Part shown: positions 9,767-21,813 of the stretch, piece after piece
Layout: every line of letters starts with the position of its first letter
How positions within the stretch are numbered: the first letter of the stretch is position 1
DNA from: Novosphingobium sp. Rr 2-17
GTDB lineage: Bacteria > Pseudomonadota > Alphaproteobacteria > Sphingomonadales > Sphingomonadaceae
DNA: 64,000 nt
Reading direction: 5' to 3'
Assembly (NCBI RefSeq): GCF_000272475.1
Contig: NZ_AKFJ01000015.1
Location: forward strand, 1-64,000
Program-made: the position numbers and the translations under genes
Notes under the pieces: model-generated
Seen by the model: only the letters and a program-made list of their open reading frames with translations
The model's database searches: none
What the model was told of the DNA's origin: nothing

Positions 9767-10402
9767 ATGGCGACCGTTGCAATTGTCAGCCAAAAAGGCG
9801 GATCGGGGAAGACCACGTTGGCGCTGCATCTGGCCACGTGTGCTGCTTACGATGGGCGGCGCAGTTGCGTGATCGATATGGACCCGCAGGCGACCGCCGC
9901 TGCCTGGGGTGACTGGCGGGGCAGCTTTCTGCCCGAGATTGTCACCTGCCCACCGGCGCGACTGCTCAGTACCATTCTGAAGGCGCAACGTGGCGGCACG
10001 GACTTCATCGTGCTCGACACCCCCCCGCAGAGCGACATGGCCTCTCGTGAGGCGGTACGGGCGGCGGATCTGGTGCTGGTGCCGACGCGGGCCCGTGCGT
10101 TCGATCTTCACGCGCTGGAAGCGACGGCGCAACTGGTCTCATTCGCGAACAAGCCGGCGCATGTGGTGCTGAATGCTGTCCCCTCGCGCGCGACGCGGTT
10201 GCTTATCGATACCAAGGCTCAGGTAGAGAAACTTGGGCTATCGGTATGCCCGGTCCATTTCGGGGAGCGTGCCGCTTTTCACCGCGCTGCGGCATCAGGT
10301 GAGGTCGCTTCCGAAGCAGAGCCAGAGGGCAAGGCTGCGGCGGAAGTCGATGCGCTGTGGGACTGGGTGAGCGCTGAGCTGAAATTGAGCCCTGTCAGCT
10401 AA
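9767..10402 (+). CDS. ParA-family ATPase, orphan
   Basis: A 211-residue P-loop ATPase of the ParA/MinD superfamily. The deviant Walker A KGGSGKTTLA is at about residues 10-19, Walker A' at VIDMDPQATA, and Walker B at FIVLDTPP. Small size and lack of an N-terminal HTH fit type Ib ParA or the orphan ParA proteins of sphingomonads. A strong ribosome site (AAGGAGCG) sets the start. No parB, parS-like array or partner gene is nearby. A chromosomal role in positioning something other than the origin is possible, but this is inference. Confidence 0.88.
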   Translation: MATVAIVSQKGGSGKTTLALHLATCAAYDGRRSCVIDMDPQATAAAWGDWRGSFLPEIVTCPPARLLSTILKAQRGGTDFIVLDTPPQSDMASREAVRAADLVLVPTRARAFDLHALEATAQLVSFANKPAHVVLNAVPSRATRLLIDTKAQVEKLGLSVCPVHFGERAAFHRAAASGEVASEAEPEGKAAAEVDALWDWVSAELKLSPVS

Positions 10403-10426
10403 GTCGTCAGCTAATCCGGGGCAAGC

Positions 10427-10454
10427 CCATCACGCGGTGGCCATCACGCGGTGG
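10427..10454. repeat. Tandem duplication of a 14-bp unit
   Basis: CCATCACGCGGTGG occurs twice back to back (10427-10440 and 10441-10454), and each unit has CCA...TGG symmetry. It lies between the convergent ParA and 65-residue genes and covers the stop codon of the latter. A replication-slippage duplication or a protein-binding site are both possible. Confidence 0.75.
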
Positions 10455-10641
10455 GTGAATGATCCTGCAATTCTTCGCCACCCAGCGCCACCTGCAGGCG
10501 GGTGCCGACGTAAGACACAAAACGACCTGAGCGCGTATCCAGGAAACCGGCGCCTATCTCACAAGCGAAACGACGGGCGGTATCGAGGTCCTGATACCAT
10601 TTTCCGGTGCGGTGCGGGGTGATGAATCGATAGCGGGACAT
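10444..10641 (-). CDS. Small conserved-looking protein of unknown function
   Basis: A 65-residue protein, not recognised as a named family. It is basic and aromatic at the N-terminus (MSRYRFITPHRTGKWYQDL). The middle IGAGFLDTRSGRFVSYVGTRL reads like a compact beta-structured domain. Codon use is normal for the genome, and the opposite-strand frame gives an unlikely proline/arginine-rich protein, so the minus strand is preferred. The ribosome site is weak. It lies between the ParA gene and rpsD and has its own AT-rich upstream region. Confidence 0.65.
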   Translation of the reverse strand: MSRYRFITPHRTGKWYQDLDTARRFACEIGAGFLDTRSGRFVSYVGTRLQVALGGEELQDHSPTA

Positions 10642-10726
10642 GATGAATGTCTAATGCCCGACTTAAATCGAAGTTCCGTGACAAACCCCTGCAAACATAC
10701 AATTTTTTATGTCTGACGGGCTTACG

Positions 10727-10752
10727 AAAAGGGCGGCCCCGAAGGACCGCCC
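10727..10752 (-). terminator. Intrinsic terminator of rpsD
   Basis: GGGCGG (10731-10736) pairs with CCGCCC (10747-10752) around a loop containing CCTTCGG. On the minus strand it is followed by TTTT. It lies about 30 bases after the rpsD stop codon. Confidence 0.75.
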
Positions 10753-10780
10753 ATCGATATTCCAAGACTGGAAGGCCGGA

Positions 10781-11395
10781 TCAGCGCGAGTAGAACTCGA
10801 CGACCAGGTTGGGTTCCATCTTTACCGGATAAGGCACTTCGTCGAGCGTGGGAACGCGCACGAAGGTGACCTTGTCGGTGCCGTCGACGGCAACGTAATC
10901 AGGGATTTCACGCTCGGGCAGGTTCTGCGCTTCGACGATCAGCGCCATTTCCTTGGCCTTGTTGCCCAGGCTGATGATGTCACCGACCTTCACGCGACGC
11001 GAGGCGATGTTGCACTTCACGCCGTTGACGCGGATGTGGCCGTGCGAAACGATCTGGCGGGCCGAGAAGATGGTCGGCGCGAACTTGGCGCGATACACAA
11101 CCATGTCCAGGCGCTGTTCGAGCAGGCCGATCAGGTTCTGACCGGTATCGCCCTTCAGGCGGCTGGCTTCCTGGTAGGTGGCCTTGAACTGCTTCTCGGT
11201 CACGTCGCCGTAGTAGCCCTTGAGCTTCTGCTTGGCGCGGAGCTGGAGGCCGAAGTCCGAGATCTTGCTCTTGCGGCGCTGGCCGTGCTGGCCGGGGCCG
11301 TAGCTGCGGCGGTTAACCGCGCTCTTGGGACGGCCCCAGATGTTCTCGCCCATACGACGGTCGAGTTTATACTTGGCGCTTTTGCGCTTTGACAT
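10781..11395 (-). CDS. rpsD: 30S ribosomal protein S4
   Basis: A primary 16S rRNA-binding protein of the small subunit. The 204-residue length and sequence are typical of alphaproteobacterial S4: an N-terminal [26 protein letters not shown] segment, the central helical domain, and the S4 RNA-binding domain ([14 protein letters not shown], then [14 protein letters not shown]) at about residues 94-160. Alone here rather than in the alpha operon, as usual in this group. The zinc Cys cluster of some S4 proteins is absent (C- form). A terminator follows. Confidence 0.98.
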   Translation of the reverse strand: MSKRKSAKYKLDRRMGENIWGRPKSAVNRRSYGPGQHGQRRKSKISDFGLQLRAKQKLKGYYGDVTEKQFKATYQEASRLKGDTGQNLIGLLEQRLDMVVYRAKFAPTIFSARQIVSHGHIRVNGVKCNIASRRVKVGDIISLGNKAKEMALIVEAQNLPEREIPDYVAVDGTDKVTFVRVPTLDEVPYPVKMEPNLVVEFYSR

Positions 11396-11609
11396 AAGTC
11401 ATCCTTCATTCTGCTCGCCGCAGTGCCGGAGTGGCCCGCGATCCTTCGTTTTTCCGGAGCGCACCAACCGACCAATTTGCCGGGTGCGGCCGCCGCTTCA
11501 CCGGAAGTGCGGGGCCGAAGAACACGACTGCGCAAAGCAGGCGTCCTGTGAAGGGGTGGCCCATACGGGCTAGGAGATAAAAGTCAAGCGGTGGAGCCCA
11601 GGCGGCCCC

Positions 11610-12347
11610 CTATTCCGGCAAACGAGGCTTGCGATTGCCACCCAAAGCGCTGAGGACGCCGCGCATGGTCCGCACTTCCAGGTTGTTCCAGCCGGGCTTG
11701 GTTAGCATGTTGCGCAAAGTCAGCCGAGTGGCGGCGGCGCGGCTGTGGGGGAAGAAGTACTTGGTCGGCTCCAGCAAGGCTTCGAACTGGCCGATCATGC
11801 CCTCCAGTTCCGCTTGCGGCGCAGGGGGCAGGAGTTCTTCAACCGTGGGCTGCGCGAGCGAGGTGCCTTTCGACCATTCATAGGCGCACAGGATCACCGC
11901 TTGCGCCAGGTTGAGCGAGGCGAATTCAGGATTGATCGGAACCGTCAGGATCGCACGGGCGAGGGCGACATCCTCGGTTTCCAGCCCCGAACGCTCCGGC
12001 CCGAACACGTAAGCGGAGCGGCCCTGTGCCGAATGAACCTCACGCGCGGCTTGCTCCGGGGTGACGACGGGTTTGGTCACCCCGCGTTTGCGCACGGTGG
12101 TGGCATAGACGTGCGAACAATCGCTGACGGCTTCGGCCAATGTCTCGAAGACTTGGGCGTTTTCCAGCACACCATCGGCGCCTGCCGCTGCCGGGCCGGC
12201 GGACGGGTTGGGCCAACCGTCACGCGGCGATACCAGGCGCATTTCGGTGAGCCCGAAATTGAGCATCGCCCGGGCGGCCTTGCCGATGTTTTCGCCAAGT
12301 TGCGGGCGGACCAGTACGATGACCGGCTTTTGCACGTTTGCGTCCAT
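11610..12347 (-). CDS. trmJ: tRNA/rRNA methyltransferase, TrmJ-type SPOUT enzyme
   Basis: A 245-residue SPOUT methyltransferase of the TrmH group 1 family, which 2'-O-methylates tRNA at position 32. The N-terminal VLVRPQLGENIGKAARAM matches the family's motif 1. The knotted SAM-binding part is FGPERSGLETEDVALA and VPINPEFASLNLAQAV. The C-terminal extension (residues about 165-245) includes FFPHSRAAATRLTLRNML, as in TrmJ. It starts three bases after nrdR ends, so the two are probably co-transcribed. Confidence 0.92.
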   Translation of the reverse strand: MDANVQKPVIVLVRPQLGENIGKAARAMLNFGLTEMRLVSPRDGWPNPSAGPAAAGADGVLENAQVFETLAEAVSDCSHVYATTVRKRGVTKPVVTPEQAAREVHSAQGRSAYVFGPERSGLETEDVALARAILTVPINPEFASLNLAQAVILCAYEWSKGTSLAQPTVEELLPPAPQAELEGMIGQFEALLEPTKYFFPHSRAAATRLTLRNMLTKPGWNNLEVRTMRGVLSALGGNRKPRLPE

Positions 12348-12350
12348 GGC

Positions 12351-12827
12351 TCAGCCCTCGGCTATTTCGCGGACGGAGCCGGCGAAATCCTCGAAGTCCT
12401 TGGCTTCGTTGAACGCGCGATAGACGCTGGCAAAGCGGATGTAGGCGACGGAATCGAGCTGATGCAGCCCTTCCATCACCAGTTCGCCGACCGTGCGAGA
12501 GGATACCTCGGCCTCGCCAAGCGTCTCGACCTGACGCTGGACGCCCGAGACGAGCCGGTCGATCGCCTCGCGATCGATGCCGCGCTTACGACAGGCGAGG
12601 GCCACCGATTGCTCGATCTTCATCCGGTCGAACGGCTCGCGGCGTGGTTCGCCGCCATCGCCCGCGCTCTTGAGCACGGTAATCTCGCGCAGTTGCACCC
12701 GCTCGAACGTGGTGAAGCGGGCGCCGCAGCTCGAACACTGCCGACGCCGACGAATCGCGGTAGCGTCCTCGGTCGGGCGGCTGTCCTTAACTTGCGAATC
12801 GTCGTTGGCGCAGAAAGGACAGCGCAT
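12351..12827 (-). CDS. nrdR: Transcriptional repressor NrdR
   Basis: A nucleotide-sensing repressor of ribonucleotide reductase genes. The 158-residue protein has the N-terminal zinc ribbon (CPFC at 3-6 and CSSC at about 31-34) and the ATP-cone domain (about residues 49-139) with the KRGIDREAI and [11 protein letters not shown] segments. It sits in a tight run after glyA and the 77-residue membrane protein; glyA-nrdR linkage is common in alphaproteobacteria and ties one-carbon metabolism to dNTP supply. Its targets are not in this window. Confidence 0.97.
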   Translation of the reverse strand: MRCPFCANDDSQVKDSRPTEDATAIRRRRQCSSCGARFTTFERVQLREITVLKSAGDGGEPRREPFDRMKIEQSVALACRKRGIDREAIDRLVSGVQRQVETLGEAEVSSRTVGELVMEGLHQLDSVAYIRFASVYRAFNEAKDFEDFAGSVREIAEG

Positions 12828-12859
12828 TCAACCAGGTACTTTCTTGAAAAATCCGCGCG

Positions 12860-13093
12860 TCAGTCAGGCCGGACGCGCTTGTAGAACTTATAGCCAGCAC
12901 CCGCTGCAAGGCCGACGGGGATCGAGATGTATGGCAGAAATACCGCCGCGACGGCACCGGCAGCGGCCCAGGCCAGGACTGGCTTTGTCGAGGGATGGGC
13001 GAGGCCATCCTGCAACATTCCGGCCAGTTCCTCGCGGGCATCTTGGACGAAAGTACCTTCGTGGTCAGGGCGCTGCTCGGTCATTTTGGTCAA
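12860..13093 (-). CDS. Small membrane protein between glyA and nrdR
   Basis: A 77-residue protein not recognised as a named family. The acidic N-terminal half ([21 protein letters not shown]) looks helical. A hydrophobic hairpin or single span follows (about residues 38-68, [32 protein letters not shown]), then a basic tail. The start overlaps the glyA stop as ATGA, and a second in-frame ATG lies nine bases later. Coupling to glyA and the absence of an alternative frame support a real gene. Confidence 0.75.
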   Translation of the reverse strand: MTKMTEQRPDHEGTFVQDAREELAGMLQDGLAHPSTKPVLAWAAAGAVAAVFLPYISIPVGLAAGAGYKFYKRVRPD

Positions 13094-14388
13094 TCCTCGT
13101 AGATGGGGAAGCGATCACACAGCGCTTCAACGCGCGCGCGCACGTTCTGCTCCACCTGAGCGTCGCCTGCTTCGCCGCACTTGGCAAGTCCATCGAGGAC
13201 GTCGGCGACCATGTTGCCGATCTCGCGGAATTCTTCGGGGCCAAAGCCGCGGGTCGTGCCGGCGGGCGATCCCACGCGGATGCCGCTGGTCTTCATCGGC
13301 GGCAGCGGGTCGAACGGAATGCCGTTCTTGTTGCAAGTGATGCCGGCACGCTCCAGCGCCTCGTCCGCGTCGCGACCGGTCACGCCCAGCGGCGAGAGGT
13401 CGATCAGTGCGAGGTGGGTGTCGGTGCCGCCCGAGACGATCGCGGCGCCGCGGTTCTTGAGCGTTTCGGCCAGAACCTGCGCATTCTCGATTACGCGCGC
13501 GGCGTAGTCCTTGAACTCGGGACGCAGCGCTTCACCGAAGGCGACCGCCTTGGCCGCGACGACGTGCATCAGCGGGCCGCCCTGCAGGCCGGGGAACACC
13601 GCCGAGTTGATCTTCTTGGCCAGCGCTTCGTCGTTGGTCAGGATCATGCCGCCACGGGGCCCGCGCAGCGTCTTGTGGGTGGTGGTGGTGGCGATGTGCG
13701 CGTGCGGGAAGGGCGAGGGGTGCAGGCCGGCTGCGACCAAGCCTGCGAAGTGGGCCATATCGACCTGGAAGATCGCGCCCACCGCATCGGCGATTTCGCG
13801 CATACGCTTGAAATCGATGATACGCGGATAAGCGGAGCCACCTGCAATGATGAGCTTGGGGTTGTGCTCGCGCGCAAGTGCCTCGACCTGGTCGTAGTCG
13901 ATCAGGTGGGTGTCCTTGCGCACGCCGTACTGCACGGCGTTGAACCACTTGCCCGAAAGCGCGGCCCTCGCGCCATGGGTGAGGTGGCCGCCGGCATCCA
14001 GGCTCATGCCCATGATGGTGTCGCCCGGCTTGATCGTCGCCAGCAGCACCGCGCCATTGGCCTGCGCGCCCGAGTGGGGCTGAACGTTGGCGAAGCCGCA
14101 GTCGAACAATTGCTTGGCGCGCTCGATCGCCAGCGTTTCGACTTCGTCCGAAGGCTCGCAGCCCTGGTAGTAGCGCTTGCCGGGATAGCCCTCGGCGTAC
14201 TTGTTGGTCAGCACCGAGCCTTGCGCTTCGAGCACGGCCTTGGAGACGATGTTCTCGGACGCGATCAGTTCGATCTGCTTGCGTTCGCGCTTTAGTTCAT
14301 GGCCGATCGCGGCGGCGACGGCGGGGTCGCTTTGTGCGATCGTATCGGTGAAGAACCCGGCGGAGCGGATGGCGGTTTCGACGGTCAT
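13090..14388 (-). CDS. glyA: Serine hydroxymethyltransferase
   Basis: A PLP enzyme that converts serine and tetrahydrofolate to glycine and methylene-THF. The 432 residues match the family length. The PLP-lysine motif [14 protein letters not shown], the pocket [14 protein letters not shown], and QPHSGAQAN are all present. It starts 19 bases after rpiB ends and overlaps the next small gene by 4 bases, so rpiB-glyA-77aa-nrdR-trmJ forms one compact run. Confidence 0.98.
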   Translation of the reverse strand: MTVETAIRSAGFFTDTIAQSDPAVAAAIGHELKRERKQIELIASENIVSKAVLEAQGSVLTNKYAEGYPGKRYYQGCEPSDEVETLAIERAKQLFDCGFANVQPHSGAQANGAVLLATIKPGDTIMGMSLDAGGHLTHGARAALSGKWFNAVQYGVRKDTHLIDYDQVEALAREHNPKLIIAGGSAYPRIIDFKRMREIADAVGAIFQVDMAHFAGLVAAGLHPSPFPHAHIATTTTHKTLRGPRGGMILTNDEALAKKINSAVFPGLQGGPLMHVVAAKAVAFGEALRPEFKDYAARVIENAQVLAETLKNRGAAIVSGGTDTHLALIDLSPLGVTGRDADEALERAGITCNKNGIPFDPLPPMKTSGIRVGSPAGTTRGFGPEEFREIGNMVADVLDGLAKCGEAGDAQVEQNVRARVEALCDRFPIYED

Positions 14389-14407
14389 GTTGGTTGGACC
14401 TCTTCGA

Positions 14408-14845
14408 TCAGAATGCAGGGTGGGAAAGCTTTTCGACGCGTCCGGCGTGGCGTCCGCCGCCGAACTGGGTCGAAAGGAACGCGTCGAGGCAGGCCTTCGC
14501 CATGTCCTCGCCGGTCAGGCGTGCGCCCATGGCGATGACGTTGGCGTCATTGTGCTCGCGGGCAAGGGCGGCGGATAGCGGCTCGGAGACCAGGGCGCAG
14601 CGGCAGGCCGAATTGCGATTGACCGCGATCGAGATGCCGATGCCCGAGCCGCATAGCGCGACGCCGAACTGCACGGTGCCGTCGGCGACGACCGAGGCCA
14701 GCTTGTAGCCATAATCGGGATAGTCCACCCGATCGGCGGTCTCAGGGCCAAGATCGGCGACCTCATGACCCAATTCGATCAGATATTCGCGCAAGACGGC
14801 CTTGAGGTCGACGGCGGCATGGTCGGAGGCAATCGCAATACGCAT
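14408..14845 (-). CDS. rpiB: Ribose-5-phosphate isomerase B
   Basis: Interconverts ribose-5-phosphate and ribulose-5-phosphate in the pentose phosphate pathway. The 145-residue RpiB/LacAB fold protein has [11 protein letters not shown] at the N-terminus, the active-site Cys in [15 protein letters not shown] (about residue 68), and [14 protein letters not shown]. It is first in the run leading to glyA; upstream is a short spacer after the convergently unrelated GT39 gene. Confidence 0.95.
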   Translation of the reverse strand: MRIAIASDHAAVDLKAVLREYLIELGHEVADLGPETADRVDYPDYGYKLASVVADGTVQFGVALCGSGIGISIAVNRNSACRCALVSEPLSAALAREHNDANVIAMGARLTGEDMAKACLDAFLSTQFGGGRHAGRVEKLSHPAF

Positions 14846-14927
14846 GGGCGAGGGCGTGTCCTACTCGGCAGGGATTCGTTCCACGCCCCTTAGACGTGCG
14901 CTAATTGCAATACCACCATTGACGCGG

Positions 14928-16472
14928 TCACAAAATTTCGTCGGCGTTCTTGATCGGTGCGCGAGGGCGCGCCGGAATGTCCGCGATCGGGATCGGACCG
15001 ATCAGTTCGCCATCATCCCATTCGACATGGCGATACCGGCGGGCGTCGATGCCGAGTTGGTCCAGCGGCGTGTAAACGTAGCGGCTGAAGGCATAGACGG
15101 TCTTGGCATTGCCAAGCGCCTGTCGGGCTTTCGCAACCGGAACCAGAGGCTTGCCATAGCCGCCGTCCGACCACGAATCGGACTTGGCGGGGTTGGCCAG
15201 CACCACAAATGGAAAGGGGCAGTCTGGCCTGGCGAACTCCAGCTTGCAGCCTTGCGAGATCACTACGGCAATCGACTCGTGCGATGCCAGCAGGGCGGCC
15301 CTTGGCGTATTCGCAACGGTATGGCTGGCGTAGCGAAAATCCTGCGGTTGCGGAATCCACACGTCGGTCTGAAGCTCGTACCAGCCGACGGCTGCGACGA
15401 TCACGGCGACCGCTGCGGCGAACCCTTGTTCAATCCCGCGGCGAGCGGTTTTCCAGTTCGCCAGCGCGGCGGCGGCCAGCAGGACCGTGAAGGTGGCGCA
15501 CCAATGAAGCGTGAAATCCGAGGTGATCGGATGAATTGTGTCGGCCAGCTTATAGGCGATCAAGGTCGCGGGGACGATGACCAGCGCCAGCCGGGTCGCG
15601 GGATTTCGCCAGGTGCGCACGACGCCCAGGGCGATCAGGCATCCCATCAGGCTCGATCCGATCGGCGCGTCCTGCAGGATCTGAAGGTCGATACTGGAAG
15701 CATAGTCCTCCAGCGAGAGCGGCTGAATCCACGAAATGTCACCGGCATGGGCACGCAATTGCAGCACCGCGATGATCAGCACCCAGCCGGAGAGAGCCAT
15801 GATCGCCAGCCCTGACACCAGCAGCGCCGTGACCTTGCGGCGCTCGATCTTACCGGTGACGGTCCATTCCACCAGCGCGGCCAGGGCGGCGATTGGCGGC
15901 CAGAGCAGCATCGTGGTGTGACAGTAGATCGCAACCACCGCGCCGCCGATGAACGTTGCCCAGCCGCGCCGCGCTTTGGGGCCATCTGCCACTGCGTAGA
16001 TCAGCCCCGCGAACGAAACCGTCACGGCCAGCTTGGCCAGCACGTAAGCGCGCAAATACTCCGACTGGTAGATGTCGGACGGGCCGACCGCGAACAGCAC
16101 CACCACCAGAACTGCCGCGAACCCGCCGTAAACGCGGCCTGCGATTTTCGCCAGGAGGGCCATTTGTGCCAGCGACAGTAGCAGCGGCAGTAGCCGGAGC
16201 GCCGCGTCGTTCGCCGGAACCACGCCGCGCCACAGCTTCAGGACCGAGTAGAACAGCGGCGGATTGGTTTCGCGCACCATCCACCAACCCCACAGCTCAC
16301 CCCACGAGCGCTGCGAGAAGTACATCGAGGCGTACTCATCGAACACCATCGGCGAGGCGGATTGCCGCAGTCGCAAAGCTATCGCCAGCGCAAAGGCGGC
16401 GAGAAGCAGGGCTGCGATCAGAACGCGGCGGGGCTGGGCGCTCGATAGACGAATGGCGCTATGCTGGATCAC
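14928..16472 (-). CDS. GT39/ArnT-like membrane glycosyltransferase
   Basis: A 514-residue polytopic membrane protein with roughly ten to twelve spans. The first periplasmic loop carries an acidic pair in VFDEYASMYFSQ (about residues 44-55), the hallmark catalytic motif of GT-C enzymes that use polyprenyl-phosphate sugars. The family fit is glycosyltransferase 39 / DUF-type mannosyltransferases. The acceptor and sugar are unknown. The start overlaps the preceding DUF2059 gene by ATGA, so they are likely expressed together. Confidence 0.78.
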   Translation of the reverse strand: MIQHSAIRLSSAQPRRVLIAALLLAAFALAIALRLRQSASPMVFDEYASMYFSQRSWGELWGWWMVRETNPPLFYSVLKLWRGVVPANDAALRLLPLLLSLAQMALLAKIAGRVYGGFAAVLVVVLFAVGPSDIYQSEYLRAYVLAKLAVTVSFAGLIYAVADGPKARRGWATFIGGAVVAIYCHTTMLLWPPIAALAALVEWTVTGKIERRKVTALLVSGLAIMALSGWVLIIAVLQLRAHAGDISWIQPLSLEDYASSIDLQILQDAPIGSSLMGCLIALGVVRTWRNPATRLALVIVPATLIAYKLADTIHPITSDFTLHWCATFTVLLAAAALANWKTARRGIEQGFAAAVAVIVAAVGWYELQTDVWIPQPQDFRYASHTVANTPRAALLASHESIAVVISQGCKLEFARPDCPFPFVVLANPAKSDSWSDGGYGKPLVPVAKARQALGNAKTVYAFSRYVYTPLDQLGIDARRYRHVEWDDGELIGPIPIADIPARPRAPIKNADEIL

Positions 16473-17065
16473 TTGGCTTTTGGCAGGGCTTCGGGATGAG
16501 CCTTGAGGTATTCAGCGACCTGAAGTGTGAGCTCTTCGGCTTTGGTCTTGGTCAGGTCAGCCACGTCCTTGAAAAATACGGTGTTGGCCTGGGCAACAGT
16601 CGGGTCGGACAAGATTTCGATACTGCCTTGGAGATAGCCGCGACCGCTTGGCGTCTGGGCAAAGGCGCGCACGTCGCGCAGTTGTTGGGCGCTGAACTTT
16701 CGTGCGTAAGCAACCGCGATAGCTTCCATCTGATGAGGCAAAAAGCGCTGGACTAGCGGGCGCAACATCGTGGGCACCGAATCTAGGTAATCGTCGATGA
16801 TCTTGCGCAGGCCGGGATCGGTGATCTTATCGAAGCTCATGCTCGTGCGGTATTGCTTGAGAATCGTTTCCATCGTTTTGGCCATGGTTTCTTCCCGCTG
16901 CTCGGGCGGCCAGGCGATGGTCACGATTTCGCGCGCGATGGTGAGGCTTTCCGGCGATACCGCAGCGGCCGGCGCCGAGGGCGCAGGGGTTTGTGCGCAC
17001 GCCACCTGCGAAACCAAAAGCAGTGCGATGCCCGCGCAGGTCGCCAAAGTCGAACGAAACGTCAT
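16469..17065 (-). CDS. DUF2059 domain protein, exported
   Basis: A 198-residue protein with a signal peptide (MTFRSTLATCAGIALLLVSQVACA) and a DUF2059 domain in the C-terminal half (LRPLVQRFLPHQMEAIAVAYARKF to SGRGYLQGS). The frame is open upstream, but ATG 17065 places the signal peptide properly. DUF2059 proteins are periplasmic and of unknown function. It heads a two-gene unit with the GT39-like gene. Confidence 0.85.
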   Translation of the reverse strand: MTFRSTLATCAGIALLLVSQVACAQTPAPSAPAAAVSPESLTIAREIVTIAWPPEQREETMAKTMETILKQYRTSMSFDKITDPGLRKIIDDYLDSVPTMLRPLVQRFLPHQMEAIAVAYARKFSAQQLRDVRAFAQTPSGRGYLQGSIEILSDPTVAQANTVFFKDVADLTKTKAEELTLQVAEYLKAHPEALPKAK

Positions 17066-17169
17066 GGATGCCCCCACATGCCCGATCCGGGCGCGAACTC
17101 TGTCTAGAACAGGTATTTGCGGAGACAAACCAAAACCGCGCAAAGTCCCCTTTCCCAAAGCGCCCAACA

Positions 17170-17195
17170 AAAAGCCCCGCCGGAGCGGGGCTTTT
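17170..17195 (-). terminator. Intrinsic terminator of rpoD
   Basis: AAAAGCCCCGC (17170-17180), loop CGGA, GCGGGGCTTTT (17185-17195): an 11-bp perfect stem with a U-run on the minus strand, placed 3 bases after the rpoD stop. Confidence 0.92.
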
Positions 17196-17198
17196 CGC

Positions 17199-19220
<2,022 letters not shown>

Positions 19221-19254
19221 TCGTCCGCCGTTGTCTCGTGTCGCCCTGGCGTAA

Positions 19255-19260
19255 ATTATA
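19255..19260 (-). promoter_or_regulatory. Candidate -10 box of an rpoD-proximal promoter
   Basis: A perfect TATAAT on the minus strand, 35 bases upstream of the rpoD start and just past the dnaG stop. A matching -35 is not obvious. It could give rpoD its own promoter in addition to read-through from dnaG. Confidence 0.35.
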
Positions 19261-19263
19261 CGT

Positions 19264-21135
19264 TCAGGACGCCTGTCTGGTCGCCATTTGCCTGAGGCGG
19301 TCGTCAAATTCCAGCTTTCTCTTGAGCAAACGTTGCTGTTCGGCAAACGCGTCCTCCGAGATCTCGTTTTCGAACCGTGCGGTCGCGCGGCCCAGGGCCG
19401 CTTCCAACGCCGGACGTTCGATCAGAAGTTCGACCGCCTGACCCAGTTCCGCCGCTGCCTGGTCGGGGTCTGCAACGGCTGAAAGGAAGCCGAACCGCAT
19501 ATCCGAATATTCCGAAGGCGAGGGCGGCTCGAGGCCGTTTGCACTCAATATGGTCGTAAGTGTCGCCGTTTCAAGCGGAGCACCGGCGCCGCAGCACTGG
19601 ACGATCGCCATGAACCGGGGATCGAGGCCGGGCGTGCGGGACAAGGCCTCTCCGTGGCGGTGGATCAATTCGGGCCATCGCATCAACCCGGCGAGCACGG
19701 CGGCAGACAAGGCGTCGCGCGAACCGCCGCCGGCCGTGGCCTTGCGCAGCCGATCAAGCGATTCGGGGGTGGATGGCTCGGGCGCAGGGCGACCGGGCTG
19801 CCAGCGTCCTGCACGAGATTGAGCCTGACGCGGCGCGCGCGGCGCGGACGGCTGCCAGCGATCCTCGCGGCGAGGGAAGGCGAACTGCGAATAGCGCTCG
19901 TTCAACTCGCGGCGATAGAGGCTGGCGATATCGGGATGTGCGATCGTATCGACGTGCGCCATCAGCCGCGCCTTGAGGCCAGCCTTGGCTTCGGGGGTGT
20001 CGAGCGGCAGCAGGTCGCGCTCGGCTTCCCACAGCACTTCGAGCAGGCCCCGCGCTTCGGACAGCAGCGCCTCGATCGCAGCGCTGCCTTTCGCCTTGAT
20101 GAGATCGTCCGGGTCCATGCCTTCGGGCAGGCGAACGATTCGCAGCGAGTGCGCTGGGCGCAGCAAGGGCAGGGCGCGGGTGATCGCGCGCATCGCGGCG
20201 CGCTGTCCGGCGGCGTCACCATCGAAGCACAGGATCGGCATTTCGACATGGCGCCACAGCAGTTCGATCTGCTGTTCGGTCAGCGCGGTGCCCAGCGGCG
20301 CGACTGCCTCGGCGATCCCGGCTGCCGCCAGCGCGATGACGTCCATATAGCCTTCGACCACCACCATCCGCCCTGACTGGCGCGCGGCAGGCGCGGCGCG
20401 GTGGAGGTTGTAGAGGGTGCGCCCCTTGTCGAAGAGCGGGGTATCCGGCGAGTTCAGGTATTTGGGAGCGTCGGTCTTGTCCTTGGCCAGGATACGCCCG
20501 CCGAATGCGATGGTGCGACCACGCGCATCGGCGATCGGCAGCATCAGCCGGCCCCGGAAGCGATCGTAGGGATCGCGGCCCTCTACCTCGATCCGCAGCC
20601 CCGCCTCGATCAGCTTGGGTTCGGGATACTGGCTGAGCGCAGCCTTCATTGCCTGACGCCCCTCCGGCGCATAGCCGAAACCGAAGCGCTGGACGGTGAG
20701 GGCATCGAAACCCCGCGTGGCGAGATAGGCGCGCGCCGCCGCCCCTTCGGGAGCGCTGAGGGTGTGGACGAACCACTCCTGCGCGCTGGCCATCACGTCG
20801 TGCAGGCTGTCGCGCTTTTCGGCGGCCTGGGCGGCGTGCGGATCGGGCGCGGGCACGTCCATCCCGGCTTCCAGCGCCAGTTCCTTCACCGCGTCCATGA
20901 ACGCCAGGCCCTGGTGATCGGTCATCCAGCGGATGGCATCGCCGTGCGCGCCACAGCCAAAGCAGTGGTAGAAGCCCTTCTCGTCGTTGACGGTGAAGCT
21001 GGGCGACTTCTCGTTATGGAACGGGCAGCAGGCCTTGTACTCGCGCCCGGCCTTCGTCAGCCGGGTGGAACGGCCGATCAGCGCCGAAAGCGAGACGCGC
21101 GCGCGGAGCTGATCGAGCCATTGGGGGCTGAGCAT
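19264..21135 (-). CDS. dnaG: DNA primase
   Basis: Makes RNA primers at the replication fork. The 623 residues contain an N-terminal zinc-binding domain (CCPFH near 36-40 and CFGCG near 57-61), the RNAP-like catalytic core with the Toprim motif [11 protein letters not shown] (about 255) and [11 protein letters not shown] (about 300), then a linker and a C-terminal DnaB-interacting domain. ATG 21135 gives the family's usual start ([14 protein letters not shown]). Upstream, on the same strand, is the YqeY gene; dnaG precedes rpoD by 43 bases. Confidence 0.97.
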   Translation of the reverse strand: MLSPQWLDQLRARVSLSALIGRSTRLTKAGREYKACCPFHNEKSPSFTVNDEKGFYHCFGCGAHGDAIRWMTDHQGLAFMDAVKELALEAGMDVPAPDPHAAQAAEKRDSLHDVMASAQEWFVHTLSAPEGAAARAYLATRGFDALTVQRFGFGYAPEGRQAMKAALSQYPEPKLIEAGLRIEVEGRDPYDRFRGRLMLPIADARGRTIAFGGRILAKDKTDAPKYLNSPDTPLFDKGRTLYNLHRAAPAARQSGRMVVVEGYMDVIALAAAGIAEAVAPLGTALTEQQIELLWRHVEMPILCFDGDAAGQRAAMRAITRALPLLRPAHSLRIVRLPEGMDPDDLIKAKGSAAIEALLSEARGLLEVLWEAERDLLPLDTPEAKAGLKARLMAHVDTIAHPDIASLYRRELNERYSQFAFPRREDRWQPSAPRAPRQAQSRAGRWQPGRPAPEPSTPESLDRLRKATAGGGSRDALSAAVLAGLMRWPELIHRHGEALSRTPGLDPRFMAIVQCCGAGAPLETATLTTILSANGLEPPSPSEYSDMRFGFLSAVADPDQAAAELGQAVELLIERPALEAALGRATARFENEISEDAFAEQQRLLKRKLEFDDRLRQMATRQAS

Positions 21136-21188
21136 CCAGCGTCCCTAGCGCCTTTGCGCAAAGTTGAGCGAGACGCCGGACATCGGGC

Positions 21189-21641
21189 TCAGCTCAGCGC
21201 CGCCTTCACCCAGCCACTGGCTTTGCCCATGTCGAGCACGGTGCCGTGGCGGGCCTTCAGTTCGGCCATGACTTTGCCCATGTCCTTGATGCCGGTCGCG
21301 CCGGTTTCGGCCTTGATCGCCTCGATCGCGGCCTTGGTGTCTTCCTCGGAAAGCTGGGTGGGGAGGAATTCCTCGATCACCAGCAGTTCGGCCTGCTCTT
21401 CCGCGGCCTTTTCCGGGCGACCGCCTTCGGTGAACAACTGGATCGACTCGCGGCGCTGCTTGACCATCTTCTGCAGCACGTCGACCGCCAGCGCATCGTC
21501 GTCGGGCAGGGTGGTGGCGGTGCGCAGTTCGATGTCGCGGTCCTTGAGCTTGGCAAGGATCAGGCGAATGGCGGCCAGGCGCGGCTTGTCGCCCGACTTC
21601 ATGGCGGAAATCTGCGCGGCCTTGAGCGTATCGCGAATCAT
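21189..21641 (-). CDS. GatB/YqeY domain-containing protein
   Basis: A 150-residue YqeY-family protein (MIRDTLKAAQISAMKSGDK start, IEEFLPTQLSEED and KDMGKVMAELKARH motifs). The domain is related to the GatB tail that binds tRNA; the function in free-standing form is not established. The frame is open 103 codons further upstream, overlapping the carA 5' end, but ATG 21641 begins at the family's normal N-terminus. The YqeY-dnaG-rpoD order is common. It is divergent from carA across a 172-base spacer. Confidence 0.92.
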   Translation of the reverse strand: MIRDTLKAAQISAMKSGDKPRLAAIRLILAKLKDRDIELRTATTLPDDDALAVDVLQKMVKQRRESIQLFTEGGRPEKAAEEQAELLVIEEFLPTQLSEEDTKAAIEAIKAETGATGIKDMGKVMAELKARHGTVLDMGKASGWVKAALS

Positions 21642-21813
21642 TGTAAGGTTATCGTCCTGACTGAAATGGGAAAGCGCGCTGGAAGCCGCTTTGGGCAAAA
21701 GTAGCAAGCCACACGGCAAATTGCACCCTCTTGCCTTGACGCGACTGCCACTCGTCTCTAGCGGGCGGGCCTTAGCACTTATACCCTGAATGCCGTCAAC
21801 GGAGCGACCCATC

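Noticed and set aside
12577..14295. A 572-codon plus-strand frame
   Set aside because: Antisense shadow of nrdR, the small membrane gene and glyA.
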